Assembly (NCBI RefSeq): GCF_004324755.1
Contig: NZ_SDMQ01000005.1
Coordinates: forward strand, 1 to 64,000
Direction of reading: 5' to 3'
Length of the DNA stretch: 64,000 nt
Origin: Propioniciclava sinopodophylli
Lineage (GTDB): Bacteria > Actinomycetota > Actinomycetes > Propionibacteriales > Propionibacteriaceae
Positions 38,736 through 50,194 of this stretch are shown one piece after another. The notes beneath the pieces were generated by a model. That model was not told the DNA's origin, did no database searches, and was given only the letters and a program-made list of their open reading frames with translations. The position numbers and the translations under genes are program-made. How positions within the stretch are numbered: the stretch's first letter is position 1; every line of letters begins with the position of its first letter.

Positions 38736-39227
38736 ATGATCCCGATGCTGTTTAGTGAGGTGCGCGTCACCTCGGTGGCCGACACCCCCGTCCTGCTGCT
38801 CCGCGAGGCCCAGGGGTCGCGGCACCTGGCGATCTGGATCACCGCGGCCGGCGGCAACGCGATCCTGTCCGCGCTGGAGGACGCCGACGTCGAGCACCCC
38901 GGCACCCACGACCTGATGATCGACGCCCTCGCGGTGCTGGACGCCGTCGTCGAGGCCGTCCACATCACCGAGGTCGCCGAGGGGGTGTTCTCCGCCCACG
39001 TGGTGGTCGGCGGCAGCCACGTCACCGCGCGCGTCTCGGACGCCGTCGCGCTGGCCCTGCGCTGCGGCGCGACCATCCTCGCCGACGAGGACCTGCTGGA
39101 CGCCGTGGGCGTGCGCGTCATTGAGGCAGCGGCCGGGGAGGGTGGCGACGAGCAGATGGAGGAGTTCCGGGCCTTCCTGGACACCATCAACCCGGAGGAC
39201 TTCGGCCCCGGCCCGCGGGAACCCTGA
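38736..39227 (+). CDS. Bifunctional nuclease family protein (DUF151)
   Basis: A 163-residue protein of the BFN/DUF151 family (RHLAIWITAAGGNAILSALE; HVVVGGSHVTARVSDAVALAL), in the Rv1829 position. Plant and Thermotoga homologues show or suggest DNase/RNase activity, but the cellular role in actinobacteria is unknown. It lies 14 nt after ftsR in the same operon. Confidence 0.87.
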   Translation: MIPMLFSEVRVTSVADTPVLLLREAQGSRHLAIWITAAGGNAILSALEDADVEHPGTHDLMIDALAVLDAVVEAVHITEVAEGVFSAHVVVGGSHVTARVSDAVALALRCGATILADEDLLDAVGVRVIEAAAGEGGDEQMEEFRAFLDTINPEDFGPGPREP

Positions 39228-39339
39228 GGGGGTCCTTGAGGGTTTGGTGTCGCGGGCGGTGGTCTGCGGCGTGTCGGGGGGCCTGCCCGATCGGGGGCGC
39301 TACCGTCATACTGGTACGACGAGCGACGCAGCAGGAGGC

Positions 39340-39918
39340 ATGGTGAACGCACCGCAGGAGAAGGCTCCCCGGCCCACGGCCGGGCTGCAGGACGTCCTCT
39401 TCGAGGGCGACTTCTCGCCCATGCCCGAGGACATCGGCTTCCGCGGTCCCATCGCCTGCAGCGCCGCCGGCATCACCTACCGCCAGCTCGATTACTGGGC
39501 GCGCACCGGGCTCGTCGTGCCCGAGGTGCGCGCCGCCGAGGGCTCCGGCACGCAGCGCCTCTACTCCTTCCGCGACATCCTGATGCTCAAGGTCGTCAAG
39601 CGCCTTCTCGACGCCGGCATCTCGCTCCAGCAGATCCGCATCGCCATCGACCACCTCCGCGCCCGCGGCGTCCAGGACCTCTCCACCGTCACCCTCATGA
39701 GCGACGGCGTCTCGGTGTATGAGGCCGTCTCCGATTCGGAGATCATCGACCTCGTGCACGGCGGCCAGGGCATCTTCGCGATCGCGCTCGGCCGCGTCTG
39801 GCACGACCTCGAGGGGTCGCTCGCGGCGCTGCCGACCGAGCGCGCCGAGGCCCAGGTCGTGGCCCCCTCGCCGACCGACGAGCTCGCCGCCCGGCGCGCC
39901 GCCCGCCGGGCCATCTGA
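39340..39918 (+). CDS. MerR-family regulator, Rv1830/ResR-like
   Basis: A 192-residue regulator: DIGFRGPIACSAAGITYRQ leads into the helix-turn-helix, then LDYWARTGLVVPEVR, and a long dimerisation helix RLLDAGISLQQIRIAIDHLR. Orthologous by sequence and position to mycobacterial Rv1830. AGGAGG lies only 1 nt before the ATG, so translation may actually begin at the GTG in the next codon (39343). The 112-nt upstream gap suggests its own promoter. Confidence 0.86.
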   Translation: MVNAPQEKAPRPTAGLQDVLFEGDFSPMPEDIGFRGPIACSAAGITYRQLDYWARTGLVVPEVRAAEGSGTQRLYSFRDILMLKVVKRLLDAGISLQQIRIAIDHLRARGVQDLSTVTLMSDGVSVYEAVSDSEIIDLVHGGQGIFAIALGRVWHDLEGSLAALPTERAEAQVVAPSPTDELAARRAARRAI

Positions 39919-39957
39919 CTGCTGCACAGCGCCTACGCCGTTGGGTAGGTTGGGGCC

Positions 39958-42801
<2,844 letters not shown>

Positions 42802-42862
42802 CGCGAACCTGACCTTGGTCAAGGCTTGCCGCGGCGTGGGAAGCTTTGGCTAGGGTGTTCGC

Positions 42863-43972
42863 ATGCTGCAGTGGATCGAGGACATCAAGGCCAAGCCGTG
42901 GGTTGCCCATATCATCGAGGCGTTCGGCCGGTTCGGCGAGCGCCTCGGCGGCCAGTTCGCCGCCGCGATCACATACTTCTCGGTGCTGTCGATCGTGCCG
43001 GTGCTCATGGTGGCGTTCGCCGCGCTCGGCCTCACGATCACCGTGTTCCTGCCCGACGTGCTCGAGCAGGTCAAGGGCTGGATCCAGGACACGGTCGCCG
43101 GCCAGGGCGACCTCGGCGAGCAATTGGGCGCCGTGGTCGACCAGGCGTTCAACAGTTGGCGGGCCGTCGGCGTCGTCGGCCTCGTGTCGGCCGTCTGGTC
43201 GGGAGCCAACTGGGTGAAGAACATCCGCTCGGCCGTCCGCGCGATGATGCGGCCCGACTTCGACATGTCGGAGGAGAAGACCAACATCGTCGTCGACACG
43301 CTGAAGAACGTGGCGATCCTGCTGGGCCTGTTCATCCTGGTGGCCCTGTCGATGGCGATGACCACCGCCGCGACCTCGGCGCGCGACATCGTGGGAGGCC
43401 TGCTCGGGCTCGACCGGGTGCCCGGGGGCGGCCTGCTGCTCTCCCTGGTGCCGGTGCTGGGCACCCTCCTGGCCGGCTTCCTGCTGTTCGCCTTCCTGTT
43501 CAAGGTCTTCCCGGAGCGTAAGGTCCCCACCCCCGTGCTGCTCCGGGGTGCGGCGATCGGTGCCGTCGGGATGGCGATCCTGCAATACCTGACCGGCACG
43601 CTGGTGGGCGTCTTCTCCGGCAACGCCGCCGCGGCCGTGTTCGGCAGCGTCATCGTCACGATGCTCTACTTCAACCTCTTCGCGACCCTGATCCTGCTGG
43701 TTGCCGCGTGGGTGGGCACCCACCCCGGTTTCGTCGGCCCCACGGTCACGCTCACCGACGTCACGCCCGCGACTCCGACCGACTACGCCACGAAGAAGGT
43801 CGCCGCCGAGCTCGCCGCGGCCCGCGAGCGCGAGGAGGCCGAGCGCATCCCGATGGCCGACGCCGACCGGCGCGCCGCCGCCAGCCGTGGCGTGGGGGCC
43901 GCGGCCGGGGCCCTGGTCACCGGCGCGGTAGCCGCCATCGCCGCGATCCTGTCGGGACTGGGACGCCGCTGA
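42863..43972 (+). CDS. YihY/BrkB family membrane protein
   Basis: A 369-residue inner-membrane protein with about six hydrophobic segments between residues 28 and 300 (AAITYFSVLSIVPVLMVAFAA, VWSGANWVKNIRSAVRAM, SVIVTMLYFNLFATLILLVA). The tail is charged and Ala-rich and ends in another hydrophobic patch. The molecular function of the family is unsettled. TAGGGT at 42851-42856 ends 6 nt before the ATG. Confidence 0.87.
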   Translation: MLQWIEDIKAKPWVAHIIEAFGRFGERLGGQFAAAITYFSVLSIVPVLMVAFAALGLTITVFLPDVLEQVKGWIQDTVAGQGDLGEQLGAVVDQAFNSWRAVGVVGLVSAVWSGANWVKNIRSAVRAMMRPDFDMSEEKTNIVVDTLKNVAILLGLFILVALSMAMTTAATSARDIVGGLLGLDRVPGGGLLLSLVPVLGTLLAGFLLFAFLFKVFPERKVPTPVLLRGAAIGAVGMAILQYLTGTLVGVFSGNAAAAVFGSVIVTMLYFNLFATLILLVAAWVGTHPGFVGPTVTLTDVTPATPTDYATKKVAAELAAAREREEAERIPMADADRRAAASRGVGAAAGALVTGAVAAIAAILSGLGRR

Positions 43973-43995
43973 GGGCGTCCGCCTGGTCCAACCGC

Positions 43996-44028
43996 AGAGA
44001 GCCTGCCCCGGATCGGGGCAGGCTCTCT
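43996..44028. terminator. Strong bidirectional terminator
   Basis: A perfect 15-bp stem: AGAGAGCCTGCCCCG at 43996-44010, loop GAT, and its complement at 44014-44028. It separates convergent YihY and PFP genes. Confidence 0.88.
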
Positions 44029-44034
44029 TGCACG

Positions 44035-44115
44035 TCGAGGGCTTGGGTCCAATCCGCCGAGGGCTTGGGTCCAATCCGTCGAGGGCTTGGGTCCAATCCG
44101 TCGAGGGCTTGGGTC
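44035..44115. repeat. 22-bp tandem repeat, 3.7 copies
   Basis: Units at 44035-44056, 44057-44078, 44079-44100 and a partial one at 44101-44115. Each opens with YCGAGGGCTTGGGTC and closes with CAATCCG; unit 2 differs by one base. There are no spacers. The array begins 7 nt after the terminator and its last bases overlap the PFP stop codon. The core matches the array at 51243-51300 at 14 of 22 positions. Confidence 0.9.
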
Positions 44116-45340
44116 AGTGTGCCGCCGGCGGGGCGGAGACCGGAGCGTCCTGCCCGATGGCCCCGAGCAGGTCGAGGTACCACTGCTGGGTGATGTCGAA
44201 CGGCTTTCCGCCGGCGATGCGGGCGAACTCGATGGGGCGGAGCGTGTCGCCCTGCTCCTCGTCGTGGCCGATCACACCGGGCTCGCCGCGCAGGGCGGCG
44301 TCCACGGCCAGGTCGGTCATCTGGCCGATGAGCTCGAGGTCGTACTCGTTCGAGGCGGCCGAGCGGCTGTAGTAGCCCGACTTCTGCACGAGCGTCTTCT
44401 CGGCACCGAGCATCCGGGCGAACTGCTCGCCGAACCACGCGCCCGGGTTGACCTTGTCGAGGCGGATGTGGCCGAACGCGTCGCGCGGCACCTCCTCGCC
44501 CGCGGCCTCCATCTCGGCAACGATCGACTCGACGCCGGCGCCCTCGGAGATGAAGATCGTGACGTTGCCGACCTCGTCCATGATCGTCTTGAGGCGGGCG
44601 GCCTCGGCCTTGATGTCGATGACGGCCTCGGGCAGGTACACGCCGTGGACGTCCCACGCCTTCTGCGACAGGCCGATGGAGGGCAGCCACGGCTGCTCGG
44701 TCAGCCAGTCGCGATACTTCCGCGCGGTCGCGGCGGTCAGCCAGCCACAGTTGCGGCCCATGACCTCGTGCACGATCAGCATCCGCGCGTTGGCGTTGTG
44801 CTCGGCCACGACGTTCTTGGCGAACCGGGCGCCCATCTCGGCGGCCGTGTCGGCGCCCAGGCTCTGGCGGATCGGGATCACGTCGTTGTCGATGGTCTTG
44901 GGCAGGCCGACCACGGTGAGCTCGTAATCGTGCTCGTGCAGGTAGTGCGCCAGGTCGGCGGCGGTCGTGTTGGTGTCGTCGCCACCGATGGTGTGCAGGA
45001 TGGTGACGCCGTCGGCGACAAGGCGGTCCGCGGCGAACTTGAGGGGGTCGACGCCCTCGTCCACCAGCCCGCGCTTGACGAGGTCCTTCGTGTTGGTCAG
45101 CTTGACCCGGCTGTTGCCGATGGGGGAGCCGCCGTACTGCTTCAGGACGGCGGCGTTGGCGCGTACCTCGTCGTCGACGATCAGGTGGTCGCCGGTGAGC
45201 AGGCCCTGGTAGCCGTTCTTGTACGCGATGATCTCGACCTCGGGCGCCACCTGCGTGTAGCGCTCGATGAGACCCCCCACCGCGGTGGACAGGCAGGGGG
45301 CGAATCCGCCGGCGGTGAGCAGTGCGACCTTCTTCGTCAT
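44114..45340 (-). CDS. pfp: Pyrophosphate-dependent 6-phosphofructokinase
   Basis: Reversibly phosphorylates fructose 6-phosphate using PPi instead of ATP. 408 residues, closely matching the Propionibacterium freudenreichii enzyme in length and motifs: VALLTAGGFAPCLS, GGSPIGNSRVKLTN, HTIGGDDTNTTAADLA, VGLPKTIDNDVIPI, HEVMGRNCGWL. The GDDTN sequence with Asp in place of the ATP-type Gly marks the PPi class. The ATG at 45340 has GAGAGG upstream. The PPi needed is made by biosynthesis and, in this window, by dUTPase. Confidence 0.94.
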   Translation of the reverse strand: MTKKVALLTAGGFAPCLSTAVGGLIERYTQVAPEVEIIAYKNGYQGLLTGDHLIVDDEVRANAAVLKQYGGSPIGNSRVKLTNTKDLVKRGLVDEGVDPLKFAADRLVADGVTILHTIGGDDTNTTAADLAHYLHEHDYELTVVGLPKTIDNDVIPIRQSLGADTAAEMGARFAKNVVAEHNANARMLIVHEVMGRNCGWLTAATARKYRDWLTEQPWLPSIGLSQKAWDVHGVYLPEAVIDIKAEAARLKTIMDEVGNVTIFISEGAGVESIVAEMEAAGEEVPRDAFGHIRLDKVNPGAWFGEQFARMLGAEKTLVQKSGYYSRSAASNEYDLELIGQMTDLAVDAALRGEPGVIGHDEEQGDTLRPIEFARIAGGKPFDITQQWYLDLLGAIGQDAPVSAPPAAH

Positions 45341-45390
45341 GGGTGACCTCTCGGAGTGGAACGACGTCAGCCTCGTGGGCGTCACGCCCC

Positions 45391-45396
45391 AGCCTA
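45391..45396 (-). promoter_or_regulatory. Probable -10 box of pfp
   Basis: TAGGCT on the minus strand, giving a leader of roughly 45 nt with a GAGAGG ribosome site. The rest of the 178-nt divergent gap shows no further clear element. Confidence 0.4.
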
Positions 45397-45518
45397 GGGG
45401 GTGCCGGACGCCCCCGGCACCCGTCGGCCGCCCCGATCACCCTGTGGATGACGGGCCAGCGGGCCCGTTCGGATGGCAGGATGGAGGCGCACCACCCCCA
45501 CCCAGGAGCACACCCCCC

Positions 45519-45926
45519 ATGACCGCTGCCAGCCGGCGGCCGGGTCGCGACCAGCGCGGCCAGGCCCTGTCGTCCTTCGTCGCCGTCGTCCTCGTCTCGC
45601 TGTTCGGCGTGGCCGGGCTCGTCATCGACGGGGGAGCCCAGTCCGCCGCCCGCGCGGAGGCCGAGTCGGTCGCCGCCCACGCGGCACGCGCCGCCGTGGA
45701 CGCCAGCGCCCGCAGCCGTGCCGCCGGCCGGGGTGCGGACGCCGGCGCCGCACAGGCCGCCGCGCGCCAGGTGCTCACCGACCGCGCCATGCCAGGCGAG
45801 GTCGTCGTCGAGGCCGCGCGCGTGAGCGTCACAACACGGACGACCACCCGGACCGTCTTCCTCAGCCTCATCGGGATCACGACATTGCCCGCGTCGGGGG
45901 ACGCCACCGCCGTGCTGGAGGCCTGA
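45519..45926 (+). CDS. Tad/pilus-assembly-like single-pass secreted protein
   Basis: A 135-residue protein with a basic start (RRPGRDQRGQ), a hydrophobic helix at residues 18-40 (LSSFVAVVLVSLFGVAGLVI) and an Ala/Arg-rich outside part. The RGQ-helix-DGG layout is that of TadE/TadG-like pseudopilins of actinobacteria. No other tad gene is nearby, so it may be an orphan. AGGAG lies 10 nt before the ATG. Confidence 0.55.
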   Translation: MTAASRRPGRDQRGQALSSFVAVVLVSLFGVAGLVIDGGAQSAARAEAESVAAHAARAAVDASARSRAAGRGADAGAAQAAARQVLTDRAMPGEVVVEAARVSVTTRTTTRTVFLSLIGITTLPASGDATAVLEA

Positions 45927-45965
45927 GCACGGCTGGGGCGACGCACGCCCGCCGGCGCCCGGGCC

Positions 45966-47090
45966 CTACAGGCTCGCGGCCATCCGCTCGACCGCCTCGG
46001 TGATGATCGCCGGGGCGGTCGCGAGGTTCATGCGGACGAACTGCCCGTAGTCGGCGCCGAAGTCGGTGCCGTCGTTGAGCGCCACCCGCGCGCGGGTGAG
46101 GAAATGGTTGCGCGGGCTGTCCAGGCCGAGTGCCGAGCAGTCGAGCCACGCGAGGTAGGTGCCGGGCGCGGGCGTCCAGCTCACGCCGGGCAGCCGGTCG
46201 GCCAGCAGCTCGCCCAAGAGCCGCTTGTTGGCGGCGACCTCGACCATCACCTCGTCCACCCAGCCTTGGGCGTGCCGCAGGGCGGCGGTGTGGGCGATGG
46301 TGCCCATCTGGCTGGTCGACTGGTTGGCCAGCGGCGGCAGGTTGTCGAACGCGGTCCGGGCCTGGGTGCCCCGGATGAACAGGCCGGCCTTGAAGGCGGC
46401 CAGGTTCCAGCCCTTGCCCGCGGAGAACGCGACGACGGCGTGCTGGGCCTCGGGCACGGTCAGCACCGGGGTGAACGGGACGCCCGGGTCGACCAACACC
46501 GCGTGGATCTCGTCCACCACCAGCAGGACGCCGTGCTCGGCGCACAGGCGTCCGACCGCGGCGAGCTCGTCGGCGGTGTGCACCGTCCCGTTGGGGTTGT
46601 GGGGCGAGCACAGCAGGTAGGCGGCGGGGGCGTCCGGCCCGGTGAAGGCCGCCTCCAGGGCGGCCAGGTCGAGGCGTCCGGACGCCGTGAGCGGCACCTG
46701 GGTGATGTGGCGGCGGTAGCCCTCGATGACCTGCCAGAACGGCGGGTAGACCGGCGGGTTGATGACGATGTGGTCGCCCTCGGCGGTGTTGCCGACCAGC
46801 AGGGCGAGGATGGCGTTCATCACGTCGCCCGAGCGGCGCACCTGCTCGGGCGCGGGGCGCCATCCCCAGCGGGCCTCGGCCATGTCGGCGTAGGCCTCGG
46901 CGTACCGCGTCCCCCACGGGTAGCCGGTGTCGCCGGTGTGCATCGCGTCCGTGACGGCGTCCACGACGGCCGGGTGCTGGTGGAGGTCCATCTCGGCGAC
47001 CCACAGGGGCAGGACGTCGGGGTCGAACACCTGCCACTTCAGCGACGTGCGGGTACGGAGCTCGGCTTCGGTGAGGGAGAACAGGGCCAT
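45966..47090 (-). CDS. MalY/PatB family PLP C-S lyase (cystathionine beta-lyase type)
   Basis: A 374-residue fold-type I PLP enzyme: LPLWVAEMDLHQHPAVVDA, PPVYPPFWQVIEG, SPHNPNGTVH, VDEIHAVL and the PLP lysine in AFSAGKGWNLAAFKAG. Members cleave cystathionine or other C-S substrates, and some act as aminotransferases. GACAAT at 47098-47103 lies 7 nt before the ATG. Divergent from the Sua5-like gene. Confidence 0.88.
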   Translation of the reverse strand: MALFSLTEAELRTRTSLKWQVFDPDVLPLWVAEMDLHQHPAVVDAVTDAMHTGDTGYPWGTRYAEAYADMAEARWGWRPAPEQVRRSGDVMNAILALLVGNTAEGDHIVINPPVYPPFWQVIEGYRRHITQVPLTASGRLDLAALEAAFTGPDAPAAYLLCSPHNPNGTVHTADELAAVGRLCAEHGVLLVVDEIHAVLVDPGVPFTPVLTVPEAQHAVVAFSAGKGWNLAAFKAGLFIRGTQARTAFDNLPPLANQSTSQMGTIAHTAALRHAQGWVDEVMVEVAANKRLLGELLADRLPGVSWTPAPGTYLAWLDCSALGLDSPRNHFLTRARVALNDGTDFGADYGQFVRMNLATAPAIITEAVERMAASL

Positions 47091-47128
47091 GGGGGCGATT
47101 GTCGCACCTGCTCACTAGGGTGGGGTGC

Positions 47129-47752
47129 ATGGCCCGCTACTTCGACGTGCACCCCGACAACCCGCAGCCGCGCTCGCTCAGCCAGGTGGTGTCGATCCTG
47201 CAGGGCGGCGGGCTGGTCGTGTACCCGACCGACTCCGGCTTCGCGCTCGGCTGCACGATGGGCAACGCGGACGGGCTGGCGCGCATGCGGGCGATCCGCG
47301 ACCTGCCGCGGCACCACCACTTCACGCTGGTGTGCTCGACGTTCTCGCAGATGGGGCAGTACGTCGAGATGGCCAACGACCAGTTCAGGGCCATCAAGGC
47401 GGCCACCCCGGGCCCCTACACGTTCATCCTCAAGGCCACGCGGCTGGCGCCCAAGGCGATGCTGCACGACAAGAAGAAGACCGTGGGCGTCCGCATCCCC
47501 GAGCACGTGACCGCGCAGGCGCTGCTGGACGCGCTGGGCGAGCCGCTGATGTCGACGACGCTGATCCTGCCGGGCGCCGAGGAGCCCCCGACCGACGGCT
47601 GGGCCATTGCGGAGGAACTGGAGCACGTCGTGGACGCGGTGCTCGACTCGGGCGACGTCGGGGTCGGGGCCACCACCATCGTGGACTTCACCGTCGACGA
47701 GGTCGGCATCGTCCGCGTGGGCGCGGGCGACCCCACCCCGTTCCAGGCGTAG
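47129..47752 (+). CDS. Sua5/YciO/YrdC-family protein
   Basis: A 207-residue protein: VVYPTDSGFALGCTMG, LPRHHHFTLVCSTFSQM, GPYTFILKATRLAPKA, KTVGVRIPEH. It fits the YciO branch of the Sua5 fold (threonylcarbamoyl-AMP synthase-like) better than YrdC proper, because of the PRHHHFTLVC segment. The tRNA-modifying role is therefore likely but not certain. TAGGGT at 47116-47121 ends 7 nt before the ATG. Confidence 0.85.
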   Translation: MARYFDVHPDNPQPRSLSQVVSILQGGGLVVYPTDSGFALGCTMGNADGLARMRAIRDLPRHHHFTLVCSTFSQMGQYVEMANDQFRAIKAATPGPYTFILKATRLAPKAMLHDKKKTVGVRIPEHVTAQALLDALGEPLMSTTLILPGAEEPPTDGWAIAEELEHVVDAVLDSGDVGVGATTIVDFTVDEVGIVRVGAGDPTPFQA

Positions 47753-47763
47753 GGGCCCGCGGC

Positions 47764-48603
47764 TCAGGCGTCCTCGGGGTCGTCGTAGAGGCCCACGTGG
47801 TCGTCGTCAGCCAGGTGGGAGGCGACGTCCGGCACGATGAGCTGCAGCGACTTGGCCGTGCGCTGGTAGCCAGTCCCCTTCGGGCGCTTCGGGAGGACGA
47901 TCTCGGGGCGGTCGACGTGCTCGAACGGGATGGACGCGAGGAGGTGGGAGATCATGTTGATCCGCGCCTTCTTCTTGTCCTCGGCCTCGACGACGTTCCA
48001 ACGGGCGGGCTCGACGTCGGTGTGCACGAACATCTCGTCCTTGGCGCGGCTGTAATCCTCCCAGCGGGTGAGGGACTCCACGTCGGTGGGGGAGAGCTTC
48101 CACCTGCGCATCGGGTCGGTCAGGCGCGAGCGGAAGCGCTTCTCCTGTTCCTTGTTGGAGACCGAGAACCAGTACTTGAGCAGGATGATGCCATCGTCGA
48201 TGAGCATGCGCTCGAAGATGGGGCACTGGCGCAGGAACCGGATGTGTTCCTCGGCGGTGCAGTAGCCCATGACCTTCTCCACGCCCGCCCGGTTGTACCA
48301 GGAGCGGTCGAAGAACTTGATCTCACCGGCGGCCGGGAGGTGCTCGACGTAGCGCTGGAAGTACCACTGGGTGCGCTGCCGCTCGGTGGGGGCCGGGAGC
48401 GCGACGACGCTCGCGACGCGGGGATTCAGGTATTCGGTGATGCGCTTGATCGCGCCGCCCTTGCCTGCCGCGTCGCGTCCCTCGAAGATCACGACGATGC
48501 GCGCGCCGCTGGCCTTGACCCACTCCTGCATCTCGACGAGCTCGGCCTGGAGGCGGTTCAGCTCGGCCTCGTAGACCAGCTTCGACAACTTCTTCTTGCC
48601 CAT
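47764..48603 (-). CDS. ppk2: Polyphosphate kinase 2
   Basis: A 279-residue enzyme that phosphorylates nucleotides from polyphosphate (or the reverse). It has the Walker A loop IFEGRDAAGKGGAIKR, the lid region ALPAPTERQRTQWYFQRY, Walker B FFDRSWYNRAGVEKVMG and the class I tail VEAEDKKKARINMI. An upstream GTG at 48618 would add five residues (MSRWG); no clear ribosome site decides between them. Fits the PPi/polyP energy theme with pfp. Confidence 0.93.
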   Translation of the reverse strand: MGKKKLSKLVYEAELNRLQAELVEMQEWVKASGARIVVIFEGRDAAGKGGAIKRITEYLNPRVASVVALPAPTERQRTQWYFQRYVEHLPAAGEIKFFDRSWYNRAGVEKVMGYCTAEEHIRFLRQCPIFERMLIDDGIILLKYWFSVSNKEQEKRFRSRLTDPMRRWKLSPTDVESLTRWEDYSRAKDEMFVHTDVEPARWNVVEAEDKKKARINMISHLLASIPFEHVDRPEIVLPKRPKGTGYQRTAKSLQLIVPDVASHLADDDHVGLYDDPEDA

Positions 48604-48640
48604 GCCCCATCGTGACACGCGACGGCGGGCTGCGCTGGGG

Positions 48641-50146
48641 TTAGCCGGCGAGGCGGCTGCTGAGGGTGAACCCGTCCTCGAGGTCGGTGATGCGCGCGGT
48701 CACGATGCCGTGCCGGTCGATCGTGTAGCTCTCCTCGACCAACGGGCCCTCGCCGACGCGCTCCACCGGGACGCCCCCCAGGTCGCGGCCGTCGCGCAAC
48801 GCGCGGTCGTAGGGGAACAGCACCTCGCCGAAGGGGACGACGTCGCCGGTGGGCTAGCCGGTCGCGCCCAACCGGGAGTACTCGACGAAGCGGAACGCGC
48901 CCACGTTGTGCACCGGGCGGTAGCGGCGGGTGACCACCACGTCGGCGTCCGGGCTGGTGCGCTGGTCGCGGTCGAGGATGGCGTCGAAGGCGAGCTGCGC
49001 GCCGGCGTCCCACTCGCGGAACACGCCGAAGCCGCGCGAGAGCCGGTCGGTCAGGTGGAACCCCGACGTTCTGTCGGCGGCGATCGCGAGACCGATGGCC
49101 GTGGACGCCGCGGGGTAGGGGGAGCGGTGGACGCGGCGTCCGAAACGCTCGCGCAGCACGCGCGCCACCAGCGGCAGGCCCGACGCCCCGCCGACGAGGT
49201 AGACGCCGGCCACCTCGGCGGCCGTGAGCTGGCCGTCGTCGAGCCCGTCGAGCAGCGGCTCGAGCGCGGTCAGCGTCGCCTCGACGAGCGGGGTGGCGGC
49301 GGCGTAGAAGGCGTCCACGCCGACGACGACGGGGGCGTGGCCGACCTCCAGCGCGATGCGCTTGGACTGCGGGGAGAGGTTCTCCTTGGCGACGCGGCAC
49401 TCGTCCAGCAGGGCGGCGCGCTCGCGTCCGGTCAGCTCGACGCGGGAACCGACCTCGGCGCGCGCGCAGGCGGCCAGTACCTCATCGAAATCGTCGCCGC
49501 CGAGGCGGTTGACGCCGACGGAGTCGAGCACTTCGTGGGTCAGGTCGTCGACGCGGACCAACGAGGCGTCGAACGTGCCGCCGCCGAGGTCGTAGACGAC
49601 CACGCGGGTGCGGCGGCTGTTCACGCTGCGCGGCTGACGGTGGGTGAACTCGAAGCCGGCTGCCGACGGCTCATTGAGTAGGCCCAGCACGGAGAACCCC
49701 GCGGCCCGGAAGGCTTCCAGCGTAAGGAAGCGTTGGGCCGAGTGGGCGTGGGCGGGCACGGCGACGACGGCCTCGAGGGGTTCGCCGTCGGCCAGGAGGG
49801 TGGCGACGTTGGACGCGGTGCGCAGGGCGTCCGCGAGGGCGGCGAGGAAGCCGCTCACGAGATCGACGAGGCGGACCTGGAGTCCGTCAACGTCGATCGT
49901 GGTGCCGCCGGCGATGCTGCCGGAGGCGAGCTCACGCTTGAACGAGCGGACGAGCAGGGCTCCCTCGGCCGCGGCGCGCTCGGCCTCGAAGCCGTAGACG
50001 AGCCCGTCGCCGCGGCGGGCGACGACGGAGGGGAAGTGGTCCACCGTGTCGCCGTCGGCGTCGGTGAAGCTGACGACGGGGTAGTTGCCCCGGTCAACGA
50101 GGGCGACGATGGTGCGGGTCGTTCCGAGGTCGATGCCGAGCTGCAT
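48641..50146 (-). pseudogene. Hsp70-family protein gene interrupted by an in-frame amber codon
   Basis: The frame encodes an actinobacterial Hsp70-like ATPase: LGIDLGTTRTIVALVDRG, VVVYDLGGGTFDASLVRV, GVYLVGGASGLPLVARVL. It reads 430 residues to SRLGATG, meets TAG at 48856-48854, and then continues in the same frame for 70 sensible residues (PTGDVVPFGEVLFPYDR ... VTARITDLEDGFTLSSRL) to TAA at 48641-48643. The break falls after the nucleotide-binding domain, in the C-terminal beta part. TAGCCT at 50154-50159 ends 7 nt before the ATG. It could be a nonsense mutation, a base-call error or stop readthrough. Confidence 0.75.
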
Positions 50147-50194
50147 GACCGCGAGGCTACCCCGGTTAGTTGGGGTGACCAGAATCCGTCCCGG

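Noticed and set aside
44035-44115. CRISPR-like array or att site
   Set aside because: Contiguous tandem units, no spacers, no integrase in the window.
48854-48856. Pyrrolysine decoding of the amber codon
   Set aside because: No pyl genes are in the window and Hsp70 is not a known pyrrolysine protein. Mutation, error or simple readthrough are more likely.
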